DNA of 64,000 nucleotides from DASZUK01 sp963745595. Lineage in GTDB: Bacteria > Actinomycetota > Acidimicrobiia > Acidimicrobiales > RAAP-2. Position numbers and translations under genes: made by a program. Positions within the stretch are counted from its first letter, which is position 1. Each line of letters opens with the position of its first letter. Positions 17,308-25,988 of this stretch are shown here, piece by piece. The stretch covers positions 356,017 through 420,016 of the forward strand of contig CAVUYB010000015.1 in NCBI GenBank assembly GCA_963745595.1. Direction: 5' to 3'. Below the pieces are notes generated by a model, which saw only the letters and a list, made by a program, of their open reading frames with translations, had not been told where the DNA came from and did no database searches.

Positions 17308-18227
17308 GCGGTCCGATCGCCGTCCCCGACGGCGCGGTCGGCCCGGCGCCGACGCCCGGGCGGTCCGATCGGCTCCTGCCCGGCCTGGTCCGCCTGACCG
17401 CGCCGAACCCCGGGATGATGACCGGCCCGGGGACGAACACGTACCTGATCGGCACCGGCGACCTGGCCGTCGTCGACCCCGGTCCCGATGATGCCGGCCA
17501 CCGCCGGGCGATCCTGGCCACCGCCGAGCAGCTCGGCGGGGCCGTCCGTTGGGTCCTGACCACCCACACCCATCCCGATCACGCTCCCGGCGCCCGTCCG
17601 CTGGCCGACGCCTGCGGCGCCGAGACGGTCGGCTTCGGTGCCCGCGACGGCTTCGACCCCGACCGCCCGGCCGGCGACGGGTGGACGCTCGACGTCCCGC
17701 CGTACCGCGTCCGGGCCGTCCACACGCCCGGGCACGCCGGGAACCACCTGTGCTGGCTGCTCGAAGAGCCGCGTTACCTGCTCTCCGGCGACCACGTCAT
17801 GGAGGGATCGACCGTCGTCATCCGCCCGCCCGACGGCGACATGGTCGCCTATCTCGACAGCCTCGACCGGCTGCTCCAGCTCGACCCGCCGCTGGTGGCG
17901 ATCGCCCCCGGCCACGGTCGCTTGATCGACGATCCGGCCACCGTCGTCCGCGGCATCGTCGCCCACCGCCTCGCTCGCGAAGAGGCCGTCGCCGACGCGC
18001 TGGCGTCGGCCGGCCGGGCCACCGTCGACGAGCTGCTGCCGGCCGTCTACGCCGACGTCGACCAGCGCCTGTTCCCCGTGGCCCGCAACTCACTGTGGGC
18101 GCACCTCCGGAAGTTGGCCGTCGACGGCCGGGCCGTCGTTCCCTCCGGGGACCGGGGCGACCCCGCCGCCGCCGCCGAGACGCAGATCGACGGCGTCTGG
18201 TCCTCGACTCCCACGACCCGCCGCTAA
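17304..18227 (+). CDS. MBL-fold hydrolase (LACTB2-like)
   Basis: 307 residues. Metal motif THTHPDHAPG near residue 92, then VHTPGHAGNHLCW, LLSGDHVM and APGHGRLI, which give the full dizinc site. A winged-helix-like C-terminus (VDQRLFPVARNSLWAHLRKL) matches LACTB2-type hydrolases. Translationally coupled to the Nudix gene. Its TAA stop lies inside the 10-base target duplication of the insertion sequence, which therefore landed exactly at the gene end without altering the protein. Confidence 0.9.
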   Translation: MSGPIAVPDGAVGPAPTPGRSDRLLPGLVRLTAPNPGMMTGPGTNTYLIGTGDLAVVDPGPDDAGHRRAILATAEQLGGAVRWVLTTHTHPDHAPGARPLADACGAETVGFGARDGFDPDRPAGDGWTLDVPPYRVRAVHTPGHAGNHLCWLLEEPRYLLSGDHVMEGSTVVIRPPDGDMVAYLDSLDRLLQLDPPLVAIAPGHGRLIDDPATVVRGIVAHRLAREEAVADALASAGRATVDELLPAVYADVDQRLFPVARNSLWAHLRKLAVDGRAVVPSGDRGDPAAAAETQIDGVWSSTPTTRR

Positions 18228-18230
18228 CGG
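18221..18230. repeat. Target site duplication, left
   Basis: CCGCTAACGG, repeated exactly at 19684-19693. It contains the stop codon of the MBL gene. Confidence 0.9.
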
Positions 18231-19683
18231 CAATACCGTTCAGTTAGGAGCCAGCACCCGGACCAGCGGGGGTCCCGTCGGCTGGGGCCAGTGGCGGTGG
18301 CGGGCTCGCTTCACGTGCCATCTCGGCATCTTGCGCTTGATGACGTGGGGGTTGGACCGCCGGCGGCGGGCCGGGTTCAGGCGCCGCAGGAGCTGGACGA
18401 TCGCCGCTCGCCAGGTGCGGTCGGTCGCCTCGTGGTCGTCAGGGGGGAAAAGCGCCCCGTTGGGCGACCGAACGTCGAGCGATGCGCAGGGCAGCGACGA
18501 AGGACACCCGGTCGGGGTCCTCGCCGGCGGTGTCCGCCGCCTCCCACATGAGCGTGCGGACGGCGTAGTGGCAGCAGAGGTGTCCCCAGATCTCCTGGCG
18601 AACGAGCTCGGGGGACTTGGAGCGGAGCACCGTCTTGGGCCCCCGCTGGTGGGTCTTCAGCTCGTCGAAGGTCGACTCGATCTCCCAGCGCTCGGCGTAG
18701 GCGGCGGCCAGCGTGGCCGCCGGCGCCTCTTCTGGGTCGAGCAGGGTGGTGAAGAGCCGGTAGTGCTCATCGTTGGCCCGTCCGTCGGTGACCTCGTAGT
18801 CGATGACCCGGACGGTGACGGGCGTGGCCTTTCGGCTCTCGTTGCCCGACGGGGTGATCCCTCCGAGCCAGGAACCATCGGCGAGGGTCTCTATGTGGCG
18901 GGGCTTTGCGACCGAGCTCACTCGCCACAACAGATCGGCCCCGGTCGCGCCTGCCGCTTGGAACTGGTGGAAGCCGTAGAAGCCCCGGTCGGCGATGACC
19001 AGCATGCCCGGGGTCAGGCGAGCGAACAGCTCGGTGGCCAAGGTGACCTCGGCTGTCGAGTAGGGGCCGATCACGGCGTCGAAGACGGCGTGCGTCGAGC
19101 ACTCGGCCACGGCCACCACCCGGGCCATCGGGAAGGCGGCCTGCTCGCCCTTGTTCACCCCGGGCCGGCCGAAGTGGATGGCGTTCTCCTCGGTGTCGGC
19201 CACGTCCAGGCAGGTGCCGTCGATGGCCACCAGCCGGCGGCCAGCCACGAAGGCCCCCGGGACCGACGGCGCCGCCAGCGGCCGGGCCACCCGGGCGAAG
19301 AGGGCGGCCAGCGGCTCGGCACCGAGACGCAGGCGGGCCTGGAAGATCGCCGATTTCGACGGTGGGGCCCAGGACTCGGACCAGCCCGACGACCACGACA
19401 GCCCGTCGGTCAACTGGGCCAAGACGTCCTCGTAGGAGCCGTCTGCGTACAGCGCCATGGCGATGGCGAAGTAGGCGACCACCCGGGCCGGCAGCGCCCG
19501 GTTCCGCTGCTCGGTGCGACCGACGGCCGCGATGACCTCGTCGACGACCTGTGGCGGGAACACTCGGGTGAGCAGGCCGACGGCAACCAGGTCGGACAGG
19601 CGTCGGTCCGAGGTGGGCTTCACCCATCCGGCGCGGGGCACCCACCCAAACTACACCATTGTGAGCTTAACTGAACGGTATTG
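18231..19683 (-). mobile_element. IS4-family insertion sequence, 1453 bp
   Basis: Perfect 16-base terminal inverted repeats (CAATACCGTTCAGTTA at the left, its complement at 19668-19683), one transposase gene, and 10-base direct repeats outside. The exact duplication and intact transposase indicate recent or still active transposition. It sits between two convergent genes, so it disrupts nothing. Confidence 0.93.
18439..19641 (-). CDS. IS4-family transposase
   Basis: 400 residues. An N-terminal IS4-type domain (SDRRLSDLVAVGLLTRVFPP) precedes the DDE core: first Asp in LVAIDGTCLDVAD, second in MLVIADRGFYGFHQF, and the Y-R-E-K signature YAERWEIESTFDELK with the catalytic glutamate. All catalytic residues and the full length are present, so the enzyme should be functional. 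Start GTG at 19641 has no strong ribosome binding site, as is usual for insertion sequences. Confidence 0.95.
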   Translation of the reverse strand: MPRAGWVKPTSDRRLSDLVAVGLLTRVFPPQVVDEVIAAVGRTEQRNRALPARVVAYFAIAMALYADGSYEDVLAQLTDGLSWSSGWSESWAPPSKSAIFQARLRLGAEPLAALFARVARPLAAPSVPGAFVAGRRLVAIDGTCLDVADTEENAIHFGRPGVNKGEQAAFPMARVVAVAECSTHAVFDAVIGPYSTAEVTLATELFARLTPGMLVIADRGFYGFHQFQAAGATGADLLWRVSSVAKPRHIETLADGSWLGGITPSGNESRKATPVTVRVIDYEVTDGRANDEHYRLFTTLLDPEEAPAATLAAAYAERWEIESTFDELKTHQRGPKTVLRSKSPELVRQEIWGHLCCHYAVRTLMWEAADTAGEDPDRVSFVAALRIARRSVAQRGAFPP

Positions 19684-19693
19684 CCGCTAACGG
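19684..19693. repeat. Target site duplication, right
   Basis: CCGCTAACGG, identical to 18221-18230, directly outside the right inverted repeat. Confidence 0.9.
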
Positions 19694-19696
19694 CCG

Positions 19697-19726
19697 CCAG
19701 TCGCTCGCGGCACCAGTCGCTAGCGG
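19697..19726. repeat. Short tandem duplication at mrp 3' end
   Basis: CCAGTCGCTCGCGG and CCAGTCGCTAGCGG, 16 bases apart. The second copy holds the inferred mrp stop codon. Confidence 0.55.
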
Positions 19727-20846
19727 TCCGCGGCGACCGCCGCCTCGACCCGCTCGATCAGCCGCGCCGTGCAGCCCGACGTCTCGACGACCGGGGCGAT
19801 CTCCTCGGCGATCGAGCGGGCGAGCTCGGCGAAGACGCCGGCCAGCTCCCCGTCCCCGAGAGCGACCGGCTCGCCGGCGTCGCCGGCCGGCCGAGAGGTC
19901 CGGGTGCAGCGGCACCGTGCCGACGAGCGGGACGCCGAGGTCGCCGGCCAGCCGGGCGCCGCCGCCGGTGCCGAAGAGCGCGTACGTCGTCCCGTGCTCG
20001 CAGGTGAAGTCGCTCATGTTCTCGATCACCCCGGCCACCCGGAGGTAGCCCCGTCGGGCCATGTCCGCGGCCCGGGCGGCCACTTTCTGGGCGGCGAGCG
20101 GTGGCGTCGTGACGACGAGCATCTCCGTGCGCGGCAGCAGCCGGGCCAGACCCATCTGGACGTCGCCGGTCCCCGGTGGCAGGTCGATCAGGAGGTAGTC
20201 GAGGTCGCCCCAGTGGGCGTCCTGGAGGAACTGCTGGACCGCCCGGTTGAGGACGAGGCCCCGCCACATGATCGCCCGTTCCTCGTCGGCCAGGAAGCCC
20301 ATCGACAGCACCCGCAGCAGGCCGTCGCCGCGCTGCTACGCCGAGGCCGGGGATCGCTCGTTCGAGCGGGACCATCTTGCCCTCGCGGGCCTCGACACCG
20401 CCGTCCATCCCGAGGAGCCGCGGCACCGAGAACCCCCAGATGTCGGCGTCGAGGACGCCGACGGTGAGGCCCCGCCGGGCCAGCGCCACGGCCAGGTTGA
20501 CCGTGACCGACGACTTGCCGACGCCGCCCTTGCCGGACGCGACCGCCAGGATCCGGGCCGTCGGCGGCACCGCCGTCGGCGGTGCGTCCTCCCGGGCCTT
20601 CCAGCGGGCGCGGCCCATGACGTCCGCCTTCTCGGCCGGGTCCATCTCTCCGATGGACAGCTCGACCGCGGTGACGCCGGGGAGCCCGGCCAGCCGGCCG
20701 CGGACGTCCCGCTCGATCTGGCCGCGCAGCGGGCAGCCGGCGATCGTCAGCGCCACCTCGACGTCGACGGTCCCGTCCGCGTGGACCTCGAGACGGCGGA
20801 CCATGCCGAGGTCGACGATGTCCGCGCCCAGCTCCGGGTCGATCAC
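19720..20846 (-). CDS. mrp: Mrp/NBP35-type Fe-S carrier ATPase (two frameshifts)
   Basis: The N-terminus is a MIP18-like domain (VIDPELGADIVDLGMVR, TIAGCPLRGQIERDV). The ParA-like ATPase follows: ILAVASGKGGVGKSSVTVNL, VGVLDADIWGFSVPRLLGMD, then in a second frame MGFLADEERAIMWRG, YLLIDLPPGTGDVQMG and IENMSDFTCEHGTTYALFG. The tail (GDGELAGVFAELARSIAEEI, EAAVAADR) is in the third frame and ends at a TAG. Frame changes lie near 20325 and 19895. Mrp proteins carry 4Fe-4S clusters to apo-proteins. GTG 20846 is a nominal start; readable sequence (ADQARDALRA) continues upstream to 20879 without an obvious start codon. Convergent with the MBL gene across the insertion sequence. Confidence 0.8.
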
Positions 20847-21141
20847 TGCCCGCAGGGCGTCGCGGGCCTGATCCGCCGAGGGCGGCGCTGGCCGGGTTCC
20901 GTCGCGCCGGGCCTCGCCCTAGGGGTCGCGTGGCAGCGTTTGGGCAGGCACGAGCGGAATTCTACCGGCATGACCCCCGTTGCCGACCGGGTAGCGCCGG
21001 GCCGGTCAGCCGAGGCCCCGGCGCGCCGGTGATCGACCGGGATCGGTAACATGGGGTCCGTACATCGGGGCCGCTCGTCGGCCCCGAAAGATCGAGCCGG
21101 TGGCTCGGGTACCTCGCCCGGGTCCCAACGAGGAGGAAACC

Positions 21142-21507
21142 GTGACGACGATGGCGACCTCGGTGAGCATCGGCAAGAAGCCCGACCCGGTGACGCTGAC
21201 CGACGTAGCGGCCGAGAAGGTCGCGGCGTTGCTCGCCGAGGAGGAGGGTGAAGCGCTCGCCCTGCGTGTCGCAGTGAAGCCCGGTGGGTGCTCCGGCTAC
21301 AGCTACGAGATGTTCTTCGACTCCGAGGTCGACGACGACGACGTCGTTCGGGAGTTCGGCACCGTCCGGGTCGTCGTCGACTCGGCCAGCGCCGAGCTGC
21401 TGACCGGCGCGACGCTCGACTACAGCGACGGGCTGCAGGGTGCCGGGTTCCACATCACGAACCCGAACGCCACCCGCACCTGCGGCTGCGGCTCCTCGTT
21501 CAGCTGA
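21142..21507 (+). CDS. erpA: A-type Fe-S carrier (ErpA/HesB family)
   Basis: 121 residues. The three cluster cysteines are in KPGGCSGYSY and TCGCGSSF, and the fold matches HesB/IscA proteins. It delivers Fe-S clusters to target enzymes. AGGAGG at 21131-21136 with a 5-base spacer marks the GTG at 21142 as the start, rather than the ATG three codons later. Its stop overlaps the next gene, an Fe-S protein, which is a plausible recipient. Divergent from mrp, another Fe-S assembly factor. Confidence 0.9.
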   Translation: MTTMATSVSIGKKPDPVTLTDVAAEKVAALLAEEEGEALALRVAVKPGGCSGYSYEMFFDSEVDDDDVVREFGTVRVVVDSASAELLTGATLDYSDGLQGAGFHITNPNATRTCGCGSSFS

Positions 21508-23201
21508 TCTCGTTCGGCCTCGACGGGCGGTCCGTCGAGGCGCCCGACGACAACGCGTCCCTGCTCGACGCCCTGCGCGAGCATCTCGGCTGCCGAGCGC
21601 CCAAGGACGGCTGCAGTCCGCAGGGCCAGTGCGGTTGCTGCACCGTCTGGGTCGACGGTGCGCCGCGGGTGGCCTGCGTGACGCCGCTCCGGCGGATCGC
21701 CGGCCGCCAGGTGACGACCGTCGACGGGCTCGACCCGGACGTCCGCCGCCGTTGGGCGGACGCGTTCGTCGCCGCCGGCGCCAGCCAGTGTGGTTTCTGC
21801 ACCCCCGGGATCGTCCTCCGGCTGGCCGCCTTCGCCACCCGCCGCCAGCGCGTCGACGAGGCCGCCATCCGCGCCGCGCTCCTCGCCCACCTCTGCCGTT
21901 GCACCGGCTGGGAGACGGTCGTCGACGCGGCCTGCGATGCCTTGGCCATCGATCGCGGCCGGCCCACCGACGCCGCCCTGGACCGCGACAGGACCCCGGC
22001 CGGCGACACCACCCCGGCCGACGACCCGACTCCGGGCGGCAACGCCGGTCCGCCCCCGGACCGGGACGCACTACTGACGAGCTGGCGGGCCCAGCTCGAA
22101 GGGCCGGCCTTCCAGTCGTCCGGCCCCGACGCCGTGCTCGGCCGAGCCGGCTTTGCCGACGACACCGCGCCGGCTGGCGCGGTGGTGGCGGTGCCGAATC
22201 GGGACGGCGAACTCGTCGTCGGCGTCGACGTGGCCGACGCCCGGCGCCGAGCCGGCAAGGTGCAGGGCCGGAACTCGACGGCGCCGCTGCGGCACCCGGT
22301 CGACGTGCCGGACGGTGACTGGGCACTGACGCTGCGGACGACGTGGGTCGAGCCGGCGTACCTCGAGCCGGACGCGTCGTGGTGCACGCCCGGCGGCGTG
22401 CCCGCGTCGCCGTTGGCCAACGGCGGCGCGTTCGGCGGCAAGCGCCGTTCCCCGGTCGCGGCCGACGCGGCCCGGCTGGCGACGGCGCTGGATACGCCGG
22501 TGCGCGTCGTCTGGTCACGGGAGGACGTCGTCCGCCGCGGGCCCAAGCGTCCGCCGGTCGCCCTCGGCATCCGGGCCGACGGGACCGGCGTGCTGCGGAT
22601 CGGCCGTGGCGTCCTCGCCGGCCGGCCGGCGCTCGACCCGCTCGACGCGGTCGCCGGCCGCGTGCAGGCCGTCGCGCCGGGTGTCGCCGTCGAGGTCGTC
22701 GACGTCGCCGGACCGCCGACGTCGGCCGATCTCCGTGGCGCCGGCTGGGTCGAGGCGTCGGTCGCCCTCACCGCCCTCGCCGCGCTGGCGGAGGGCCACA
22801 CCGGCCCGGGCACGCCCGCCGACATCGTCGGGCCGTCCGGCGGCCGGGCCCGGGTGACCGTCGCCGACGACGGCGCGGTCGCGGTCGACGTCTGGGCCGG
22901 CGAGCTGCTCGACCCGGTCACCCTGCGTTCGTACTGCATCGGTGCCGTCCACCAGGCGCTCGGCTGGGTCCGCTCCGAGGGCATCGCCGTCGATGCGGCC
23001 GGCGACGTCCACGACCTGACGGTCCGTTCCTTCGGCGTCCTTCCGGCGCGCGACACTCCTCGAGTGGACGTGACGATGCACCGCTCCGACCGCTGGCCCG
23101 TCAACGGGTCCGATGCCGTCTTCGCGGCCACGGCCGCCGCGGCCTGGCTGGCCGACGGGCTCCCACCGGCCTGGCCGACCCGGCGCGGGTCGGGCCGATG
23201 A
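21504..23201 (+). CDS. Abridged xanthine-dehydrogenase-like fusion (2Fe-2S plus molybdopterin domain)
   Basis: About 565 residues. Residues 1-150 form a complete two-cluster 2Fe-2S unit of the XDH/CoxS family: DGCSPQGQCGCCTVWVDG, QCGFCTPGIVLRLAAF and HLCRCTGWETVV, with all eight cysteines. A low-complexity linker of about 35 residues replaces the FAD domain. The remainder is a shortened relative of the large molybdopterin subunit, recognisable by SPLANGGAFGGKRRSPVAAD and the terminal NGSDAVFAATAAAAWLADG. The usual catalytic EGxG ending and much of the Moco domain are not evident. No ATG or GTG fits; the start overlaps the erpA stop (CTG at 21504) or an indel hides it. Coupled to ridA by ATGA. 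Confidence 0.7.
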   Translation: MISFGLDGRSVEAPDDNASLLDALREHLGCRAPKDGCSPQGQCGCCTVWVDGAPRVACVTPLRRIAGRQVTTVDGLDPDVRRRWADAFVAAGASQCGFCTPGIVLRLAAFATRRQRVDEAAIRAALLAHLCRCTGWETVVDAACDALAIDRGRPTDAALDRDRTPAGDTTPADDPTPGGNAGPPPDRDALLTSWRAQLEGPAFQSSGPDAVLGRAGFADDTAPAGAVVAVPNRDGELVVGVDVADARRRAGKVQGRNSTAPLRHPVDVPDGDWALTLRTTWVEPAYLEPDASWCTPGGVPASPLANGGAFGGKRRSPVAADAARLATALDTPVRVVWSREDVVRRGPKRPPVALGIRADGTGVLRIGRGVLAGRPALDPLDAVAGRVQAVAPGVAVEVVDVAGPPTSADLRGAGWVEASVALTALAALAEGHTGPGTPADIVGPSGGRARVTVADDGAVAVDVWAGELLDPVTLRSYCIGAVHQALGWVRSEGIAVDAAGDVHDLTVRSFGVLPARDTPRVDVTMHRSDRWPVNGSDAVFAATAAAAWLADGLPPAWPTRRGSGR

Positions 23202-23575
23202 CCGAGCCGTCGCCACCGATCGGCCCGTACCGCCCGGTGCTGCGGGCCGGTGACTGGGTCGTCACCTCCGGTCAGCTCGGTGCGGCCCCCGGTCCTGACG
23301 GCACGCCCGCCGTCGTGCCCGGCGGCACGGTCGCCGAGCTCCGCCGGGCCCTCGAGAACGTCGCCGCCCTCCTGGCGACCGAGGGCGCGACGCTCGACGA
23401 CGTCGTCAAGACGACGCTGTTCCTCGTCGACATGGCCGACTTCGCCGACGTCAACGCGGTGTGGATCGAGACGTTCGACCGGCACCGCCCGACCCGTTCG
23501 GCCGTCGCCGTCGCTGCGCTGCCGCTCGGCGCGCGGGTCGAGGTCGAGGCCTGGGCCTACGCGCCGCGGCCCTGA
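23198..23575 (+). CDS. RidA family deaminase
   Basis: 125 residues of the RidA/YjgF/UK114 family, trimers that hydrolyse reactive 2-aminoacrylate-type enamines or related imines. Landmarks are GDWVVTSGQLG near residue 18, TTLFLVDMADFADVNAVW near residue 75 and PTRSAVAVAALPLGARVEVE with the binding-site arginine. The ATG overlaps the previous stop (ATGA), so it is cotranslated with the molybdenum-hydroxylase-like protein and may clear an unstable imine product. Confidence 0.9.
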   Translation: MTEPSPPIGPYRPVLRAGDWVVTSGQLGAAPGPDGTPAVVPGGTVAELRRALENVAALLATEGATLDDVVKTTLFLVDMADFADVNAVWIETFDRHRPTRSAVAVAALPLGARVEVEAWAYAPRP

Positions 23576-23581
23576 CCGTCG

Positions 23582-23699
23582 CTCAGGCGGTCGGGCTCAG
23601 GCGGTCGGGTGGACGGCGGCACTCGGGCGGCTCGGTAGGCACTCGGGCTTAGGCACTCGGGCTCAGGCTGCGACTCAGGCGGAGGGGCTCAGGCGGAGG
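23582..23699. repeat. Degenerate tandem repeats between ridA and glnR-like gene
   Basis: Several short units are mixed: GCTCAGGCGGTCGGG twice at the left, GGCACTCGGGC three times in the centre, and GACTCAGGCGGAGG/GGCTCAGGCGGAGG at 23672-23699. The last copy contains the stop codon of the regulator gene. Confidence 0.65.
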
Positions 23700-24402
23700 G
23701 CGCGGGCGGCGGGGCGGGGGCCCAGCCGAGCTGACCGAAGCGATAGCCGACGGAGCGGACCGTCTGGATCAGGTGGGCGTGCTCCTCGCCGAGCTTCGCC
23801 CGGAGCCGGCGGACGTGGACGTCGACGGTCCGGGCGCCGCCGTAGTACTCGTACCCCCAGACCCGGTTGAGGAGGGTCTCCCGGGTGAACACCTTGCCGG
23901 GGTGGGCGGCGAGGAACCGGAGCAGCTCGTACTCCATGTACGTCAGGTCGAGCACGCGGCCGGCCACGGCCGCCTGGTACGTCTCGAGGTTGAGGACGAG
24001 CGGGCCGTACTCGATGAGGTCCGGCTGCAGGCCCCGGCCGGACCGCCAGAAGAGGTGCTCGAGCCGGGCGACGATCTCCTCGCCGCCGGCCGGCTGGACG
24101 CAGAAGTCGTCGAAGAGATCGTCGCGGAGCGCCAATTCCGCGACTTGGTTCGGGGCGATGACGAGCAGGAGCGGGTTGAGCGGGACCTCACGGCGCCGGA
24201 GGTGCCGGCAGAAGGCGATGCCGCCGCCGAGGTCGGCGGTCGCGCTGACGAGGGCACCGCCCCATCCGTCCTTCGTCGCCGACTGCTCCGTGACGTCGAC
24301 CAGCTCCGGTCGGTTGAGACAGCGGAAGTCGTAGCCGCCCTGGCGCAGCGCGGCCTGCAGCTCGGCCGGCAGCGGGTCGGGGTAACAGAGGAGGGGTTCC
24401 AT
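23689..24402 (-). CDS. GlnR-like orphan OmpR-family regulator
   Basis: 237 residues. The C-terminal winged helix is classical OmpR type (VLDLTYMEYELLRFLAAHPG, FTRETLLNRVWGYEYYGG, TVDVHVRRLRAKLGEE). The N-terminal receiver is degenerate: the position expected to hold the phospho-acceptor aspartate reads ALVSATADLGG. This mirrors actinobacterial GlnR, a phosphorylation-independent regulator of nitrogen genes. It lies 86 bases downstream of glutamine synthetase glnA on the same strand, which supports the assignment. Start ATG. Confidence 0.75.
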   Translation of the reverse strand: MEPLLCYPDPLPAELQAALRQGGYDFRCLNRPELVDVTEQSATKDGWGGALVSATADLGGGIAFCRHLRRREVPLNPLLLVIAPNQVAELALRDDLFDDFCVQPAGGEEIVARLEHLFWRSGRGLQPDLIEYGPLVLNLETYQAAVAGRVLDLTYMEYELLRFLAAHPGKVFTRETLLNRVWGYEYYGGARTVDVHVRRLRAKLGEEHAHLIQTVRSVGYRFGQLGWAPAPPPAPSA

Positions 24403-24446
24403 CGGCTCAGCCGTCTCGGTCCGGGGCCACGGGGCTCACCGCGTCA

Positions 24447-24499
24447 GCCAAATCACCGCGGTGGCCGAGATCACCGCGCCGGCCGAGATCACAGCGCCG
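24447..24499. repeat. 17-18-bp tandem repeat x3 at glnA 3' end
   Basis: Units GCCAAATCACCGCGGTG, GCCGAGATCACCGCGCCG and GCCGAGATCACAGCGCCG. The glnA stop codon is in the third unit; each of the other two reproduces the same stop on the minus strand beyond the gene. Confidence 0.75.
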
Positions 24500-25853
24500 G
24501 GAGGTATCGGTCGAGCTCGAACTGGGTCACTTCGGACTTGTAGGCGGTCCACTCGGCCCGCTTGTTGCGCAGGAACCACTCGAAGACGTGCTCGCCGAGC
24601 GTGTCGGCGACCAACTTGGACTGCTCCATCACGTCGACCGCGTCGTTGAGGCTGGTCGGCAGTGGCTGGATACCCTTCTCCGCCAGCTCGCGACCGGAGA
24701 GGCTGAAGAGGTTGGCGTCGGCCTCCGGCGGGAGCTCGTAACCCTCCTCGATGCCCCGGAGGCCGGCGGCGAGGATGACCGCGAAGGCCAGGTACGGGTT
24801 GCACGCGCTGTCCGGCGCCCGGTACTCGAGCCGCGTCGAGTCGGCCTTGCCGTGCTTGACGACCGGCACGCGGACGAGCGCGGACCGGTTGTTGCGGGCC
24901 CAGCCGATGTGCACCGGGGCCTCGTAGCCGCTGACGAGCCGCTTGTACGAGTTGACCCACTGGTTCGTCACCGCGGTGATCTCGGGGGCATGCCGGAGCA
25001 GGCCGGCGATGAACCGGTGCGCCACCGACGACAGCCCGTACGGATCGTCGGGGTCGACGAACGCGTTGCGCTCGCCCTCCCAGAGCGAGACGTGGGTGTG
25101 CATGCCGGACCCCTGGACGCCGGCCAGCGGCTTCGGCATGAAGCTGGCGTGCACGCCTTCCTGGCGGGCCAGCTCCTTGACGACCAACCGGGTCGTCATG
25201 ACCGTGTCGGCCATCGTCAGCGCGTCGGTGTACCGCAGGTCGATCTCGTGCTGGCTGGGCGCGTCCTCGTGCTGGGCGCGCTCGACCGGGATCCCCATCT
25301 CCTCCAGCGCCAGCACCGTCCGCCGCCGAAGGGTGCTGGGGAGGTCGGCGACGCCGACGTCGAAGTAGGACCCGGTGTCCAGGACCGTCGGCGGGTGGGA
25401 GGGGTCCGGGTCGCCGAAGTAGAAGTACTCCACCTCGGGGGAGGCGAAGAAGGTGTAGCCGGCCGCCCGGGCCCGCTCGAGCGTGCGGCGGAGGGCGTGG
25501 CGCGGGTCGCCCTCGAACGCGGTGCCGTCGAGGTTGACGATGTCGCAGAACACCCGGGCGACCGACTTGCCCTCGCCGGACCGCCCCTCGCCGTGCCGTT
25601 CCTCGCCGTGCCACGACAGGAGCTGGAACGTCTTCAGGTCCGGCCGGGCCAGCACGTCGGCCTCCTGGACCCGGCTGAAGCCGTCGATGGCGGAGCCGTC
25701 GAACGTCATCCCCTCGTCGAGGGCGTTCTCCAGCTCGGCCGGGGTGATGTTGAAGGCCTTGGCCGTCCCGAGGACGTCGGTGAACCACAGCTGGACGAAC
25801 CGGATGCCCCGTTCCTCGACGGTCCGCAGGACGTAGTCACGCTGGCTCTGCAC
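24489..25853 (-). CDS. glnA: Glutamine synthetase, type I
   Basis: 454 residues, the usual GSI length. Motifs: FDGSAIDGFSRVQEADV near residue 50, SPEVEYFYF (metal site glutamates), HEDAPSQHEIDLRYTDALT, GSGMHTHVSLW and RLEYRAPDSACNPYLAFA. The C-terminal region lacks the adenylylation tyrosine motif found in GSI-beta enzymes (here EADANLFSLSGRELAEKG), so it belongs to the GSI-alpha type and should not be covalently regulated. It makes glutamine from glutamate, ammonia and ATP. It is followed by the GlnR-like regulator and preceded by a type II enzyme. Confidence 0.93.
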   Translation of the reverse strand: MQSQRDYVLRTVEERGIRFVQLWFTDVLGTAKAFNITPAELENALDEGMTFDGSAIDGFSRVQEADVLARPDLKTFQLLSWHGEERHGEGRSGEGKSVARVFCDIVNLDGTAFEGDPRHALRRTLERARAAGYTFFASPEVEYFYFGDPDPSHPPTVLDTGSYFDVGVADLPSTLRRRTVLALEEMGIPVERAQHEDAPSQHEIDLRYTDALTMADTVMTTRLVVKELARQEGVHASFMPKPLAGVQGSGMHTHVSLWEGERNAFVDPDDPYGLSSVAHRFIAGLLRHAPEITAVTNQWVNSYKRLVSGYEAPVHIGWARNNRSALVRVPVVKHGKADSTRLEYRAPDSACNPYLAFAVILAAGLRGIEEGYELPPEADANLFSLSGRELAEKGIQPLPTSLNDAVDVMEQSKLVADTLGEHVFEWFLRNKRAEWTAYKSEVTQFELDRYLPAL

Positions 25854-25919
25854 GGCTTCATTCTCTCAGTTCCGGCGTCACGTGCGCCTATCTGGGTCGG
25901 TCCGGCACTTCCGGGACGC

Positions 25920-25953
25920 GAAAGGAGCCGGGCTCGGTGGCCCGGCTCCTTTC
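25920..25953. terminator. Strong bidirectional hairpin between glnII and glnA
   Basis: Perfect 14-base arms GAAAGGAGCCGGGC and GCCCGGCTCCTTTC with a 6-base loop. It lies 35 bases after the glnII stop and 66 bases before glnA, so it should end the glnII transcript and separate the two synthetase genes. Confidence 0.8.
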
Positions 25954-25988
25954 GACGTCGGTAAGGAAGGTCGGTGAGGGAAAACGAC

